Assembly: GCA_003427395.1 (NCBI GenBank)
Contig: BFEA01000398.1
Coordinates: 1,111,417-1,168,337 of the forward strand
Length of the DNA stretch: 56,921 nucleotides
Direction of reading: 5' to 3'
Origin: Chara braunii
Lineage: Eukaryota; Streptophyta; Charophyceae; Charales; Characeae
In this document: positions 53,790-56,921 of the stretch, piece by piece
Numbering within the stretch: the first letter of the stretch is position 1
Layout of the letters: every line of letters begins with the position of its first letter
Program-made: the position numbers and the translations under genes
Notes under the pieces: model-generated
What the model saw: the letters and a program-made list of their open reading frames with translations, nothing else
Told to the model about the DNA's origin: nothing
Databases searched by the model: none

Positions 53790-56700
53790 AGTGGACCCGC
53801 CGCGGCTCCGCCCGCGGCGAGAAGAGGTCCCCCTCCCCCTTCTCGACTCCCATCCCGACTTCTCCCCCTCCCCATCTCGACCTCTTCTTCGAACCTCTCC
53901 CCTCAGATGTTATCGACATGTTGGTGTGTATGTGTGCCAAAAAAAAAAAATAAAAAAAAATCAACCTCTCCCTTCTCCCTTTCCTCTTTTCCTTCCTCTG
54001 ACGCCCTTCCCCTTCCCGACTCCCATCCCGACCTCTCCCCCTTCCCATCCCGACCTCTCCCCCCTTCCCGTATCTCGACTCTGATCCCAACCTCCCATCC
54101 TTCGCCAACCTTTCCCTTCATTGCCTCTCCCTCTCCCCTATCCACTATCCCCCCTCCTCTATCGCGGGATGATCCCCCTCCCCCTTCTTGACTCCCATCC
54201 CGACCTCTCCCCCTGCCCATCCCGACCTCTTCTGCCAACCTCTCCCCCCTTGCCTTCTTTCGCCTACCTCTTCCTCCATCGTCTCTCCATCTCCCGTATC
54301 CTGATTCCTGTCTTTCTTTCCTCTCCTCCAACGTCTCCCCCTCACCGCGTCTATCTTTCCCCTATCGCGAGCTCTCCCGACTCCCATCCCTACCTCCCAT
54401 CCCAACACCTTCCCCCTTTCCTCTATCATCATTACCTTTCCCCTATCCCGACCTCTTTCTTTTTTGGACGCCCTTCCCCTTCCCGACTTCGATCCCGACC
54501 ACTTCCCCTCCCCATCTCGACGTCTCCATCATTTCCTATGTCCCGACTTCCATCCCTCCCTCCTCCCGACTCCCATCCCGACCTCTCCCCCTCCCCATCC
54601 CGACCATATCCCGACTCCCATCCTAATCTCTCCCCCTTCCCATCCATTGCCTCCGACCTCCTCTATCGGTCCATCGCGACCTTTCACCTCCAGACTCCCA
54701 TCCCGACCTCTCCCCCTCCCCATCCCGACCTCTTCCCCCTTTCCTTCCTTCGTCTCTCTCCATTCCCGACTCCCATCCCGACCTCTCCCGATTTTCTTCG
54801 TGCTAGATCCCTCCTCCCTCCTCCTCCTTTTCGTCGTTCACTCTCCTCTTCTTTCCTCCTCCTTTCCGTGGGGTGCCACGTGGCACACTGGTGTGCGCGG
54901 CCAAAAAAAAAAAAAAAAAAAAAAAAACTTTCCCCCCCCCCCCCCCCCCCAAAAAAAAAAAAAAAAAAAAAAAAACTTTTCTGACGCCCTTCTCCTACTC
55001 CGATCCCGATCACTTCCCCTCCCCATCCCGACCTCTCCTTCCTTTCCCGTATCCGACTTCCATCCCTTCCTCCTCCCGACCCCCATCCCGACCTCTCCCC
55101 TTCCTCATCCCGACCATATCCCGACTCCCATCCCGATCTCTCCCCCTTCCCATCGATCGCCTCCGATCTCCTCTATCCGTCCATCGCGACCTTTCTCCTC
55201 CCGACTCCCATCCCGACCTCTCCCCCTCCCCATCCCGACCTCTCCCCCCTTTCCTTCCTTTGCTTACTTCTCTCTCCATTCCTGACTCCCATCCCGACCT
55301 CTCCCGACTCCCATCCCGACTTCTCCCTCCTTCCCTTCCTTCGTCGACCTCTCCCTCCATCGCCTCTCCCTCTCCCCTTCCTGATTCCCATGCCGACCTC
55401 TCCCCCTCCCCATCCAGTCTTCTCCCTCCTTTCCTTCCCCTTCGTCTATCCCGACTCCCATCCCGACCCCTCCCCCTTGCTATCCATCGCCCCTGACCTT
55501 CCGTATCCGTCCATGCCGACCTTTCTCCTCCCGACTCCCATCCCGACCTCTCCCCCTCCCCATCCCGACCTCTCCCCTCTTTCCTTCCTTCGCTTACTTC
55601 TCCCTACCTCTCGCAACTCCCATCCCAACTTCTTCCTCCTTCCCTTCCCTCGTCGACTTCTCCCTCCTTCTCCCCTTTCCTTCTTTCCTGCCCTCCTCCT
55701 CTATCCCGACTCCGATCCCAACGTCTCCCCCCTGCTAGATCCCTTCCCCCTCCCCCTCCCTCATCCCGACTTCTCCCAACTCCCATCCCGATTTCTCCCT
55801 CCTTTCCTTCCTCCGCCGACCACTCCCTTCATCGCCTCTCTCTCTGTCCTATCCCAACCCCCTCCCCCCCTCCTCCTCTATCCCGATTCCCATCCCAACG
55901 TCTCCCCGCTTCCCCTATCCCGACCCCTCCATCCATAGATCCCTCTTCCCTCTTCCTCCTTTCCGACGTCGTTCCCCTTACCGACTCTTGCCCCGACCTC
56001 TCCCCCTCCCCATCCCGTCCTCTCACCCTCCCCATCCCGTCCTCTCCCCCCTCTCTTTCCTTTGCCTACCTCTCCCTCCATCACCTCTCTCTCTACCGTA
56101 TCCCGACTCACATCCTGACCTCCCTTCCTTCGCCAACCTTTCCCTTCATTGCCTCTCCCTCTCCCCTATTCCAACCACCATCCCCCCCTCCTCTATCCCG
56201 GCATGGTCCCAACTTATCTCCCATCCCGACCTCTCCCTCCTCCCCTTCCGTCGCCGACCTTCCCTATCCCTCCTTCGCCCTTCTCTATCCCGACTCCCAT
56301 CCCGACCTCTCCCCCTTCCCATCCATCGCCTCCGACCTCCCCTATCCCTCCATCCCGACCTTTCTCCTCCCGACTCCCATCCCGACCTCTCCCCCTCCCC
56401 ATCCCGACCTCTCCCCCCTTTCCTTCCTTCGCTTACTTCTCCCTCCATCCCCGACTCCCATCCCGACCTCTCCCGACTTCCATCCCGACTTCTCCCTCCT
56501 TCCCTTCCTTCGTCGACCTCTCCCTCTCCCCCTTCCCATCCATCGCCTTCGACCTCCCCAATCCTTCCATCCCGACCTTTCCCCCCTCCCCTTCCTTCCC
56601 GCTAGATCCCTTCTCCATCCCGACCTCTCCCCCTCCCAATCCCGACCTCTCCCCCCTTTCCTTCCTTCCCTTACTTCTCCCTCCATCCCTGACTCCCATC

Positions 56701-56921
56701 CCGACCTCTCCCTCCTCAACCCCTCCCGGCGTGCTCCCAACGTGTCTTGCCGACCCCCCCTATCCCTCCTTTCCCCTTCTCTCCCATCCCTACCTCTCTC
56801 CCTACCCGTCCATCGCTTCCGACCTCCCCTATCCCTCCTCCCTCCTTCTCTATCCTGACTTCCCTCCTCTTCCTTTCCGCTAGGTCCCTCCTCCCCCCTT
56901 CTCCTTTCGCCCGCAAAAAAA
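53790..56921. repeat. Pyrimidine-strand satellite with higher-order repeats
   Basis: Composed of CCCGACTCCCATCCCGACCT and CTCTCCCCCTCCCCATCCCG words with little G on the plus strand. Blocks around ATCGCCTCCGACCTCC and TCCATCGCGACCTTTC recur near 54,645, 55,155, 55,488, 56,327 and 56,542. It contains two A25 runs and a C19 run (54,903-54,975) and an A run at 53,940. Long open frames on both strands are products of composition, not genes. Continues past the window end. Confidence 0.85.

Noticed and set aside
53755-54108. KERREK-rich minus frame as a nuclear protein
   Set aside because: Same composition artefact as the satellite; no start context or domain.
54121-56916. Long open frames on both strands (up to 287 codons)
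   Set aside because: They follow from the near absence of certain bases in the pyrimidine satellite. They consist of Ser/Pro/Leu/His or Gly/Arg/Glu repeats and change with the repeat phase.

Overview
This window is eukaryotic and almost entirely repeat-derived. It has no complete host gene that I can support. At least five Ty3/gypsy LTR retrotransposons, several with chromodomain-like 3' ends, fill roughly half of it. The rest is LTR fragments, small TIR elements with 8- or 10-bp target duplications, a U6 snRNA retrocopy, microsatellites, tandem duplications and a 3-kb pyrimidine-strand satellite. Primer sites resembling the initiator-tRNA-Met type, an AT-rich intron-like leader, hAT-like and Mutator-like miniature elements and scattered Ns suggest a draft assembly of a large plant or streptophyte-algal genome. 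A charophyte is my guess; the sequence does not prove it.

Layout. 1-8,079: element 1, minus strand, with LTRs bounded by TGTTAC...GTAACA and its 3' LTR cut by the window edge. It is inserted into element 2 (8,080-15,583, minus strand) just after that element's chromodomain. 15,584-21,340: LTR-like blocks without coding capacity, an inverted repeat around one of them, and minisatellites. 21,340-22,996: element 3, a minus-strand integrase/chromodomain remnant with a 206-bp internal duplication. 23,185-31,932: element 4, plus strand, complete with both LTRs but full of stops. It is nested in an LTR-like repeat whose uninterrupted tandem partner lies at 32,166-32,638. 32,028-32,138: a U6 snRNA retrocopy with poly(A) and 9-bp target duplications. 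33,000-39,700: three diverged copies of an unidentified repeat, tandem duplications of about 680, 779, 239 and 125 bp, and a Mutator-like miniature element.

39,880-46,370 is the most interesting part. A 20-nt word recurs ten times, seven of them at 60-74-bp spacing. In most copies it is flanked by arms that differ from copy to copy yet remain complementary to each other. Interleaved with these are hAT-like miniature elements, a 241-bp-arm palindrome, a 75-bp-arm hairpin, and the decayed remains of a gene that appears to encode a Josephin-like (ataxin-3 type) cysteine protease followed by Cys/His-rich RING-like segments.

47,040-51,632: element 5, plus strand, of the same family as element 1 and heavily broken, followed by its 3' LTR and further LTR/leader sequence to about 53,560. 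53,790-56,921: a pyrimidine-strand satellite with higher-order periodicity that runs off the window.

The retroelement genes follow the usual Ty3 logic: coiled-coil or zinc-knuckle gag, retropepsin, RT, RNase H, integrase, chromodomain-like tail. Nearly all are disrupted, so any present mobility would depend on intact relatives elsewhere. All alignments were made by eye; no homology search was run.
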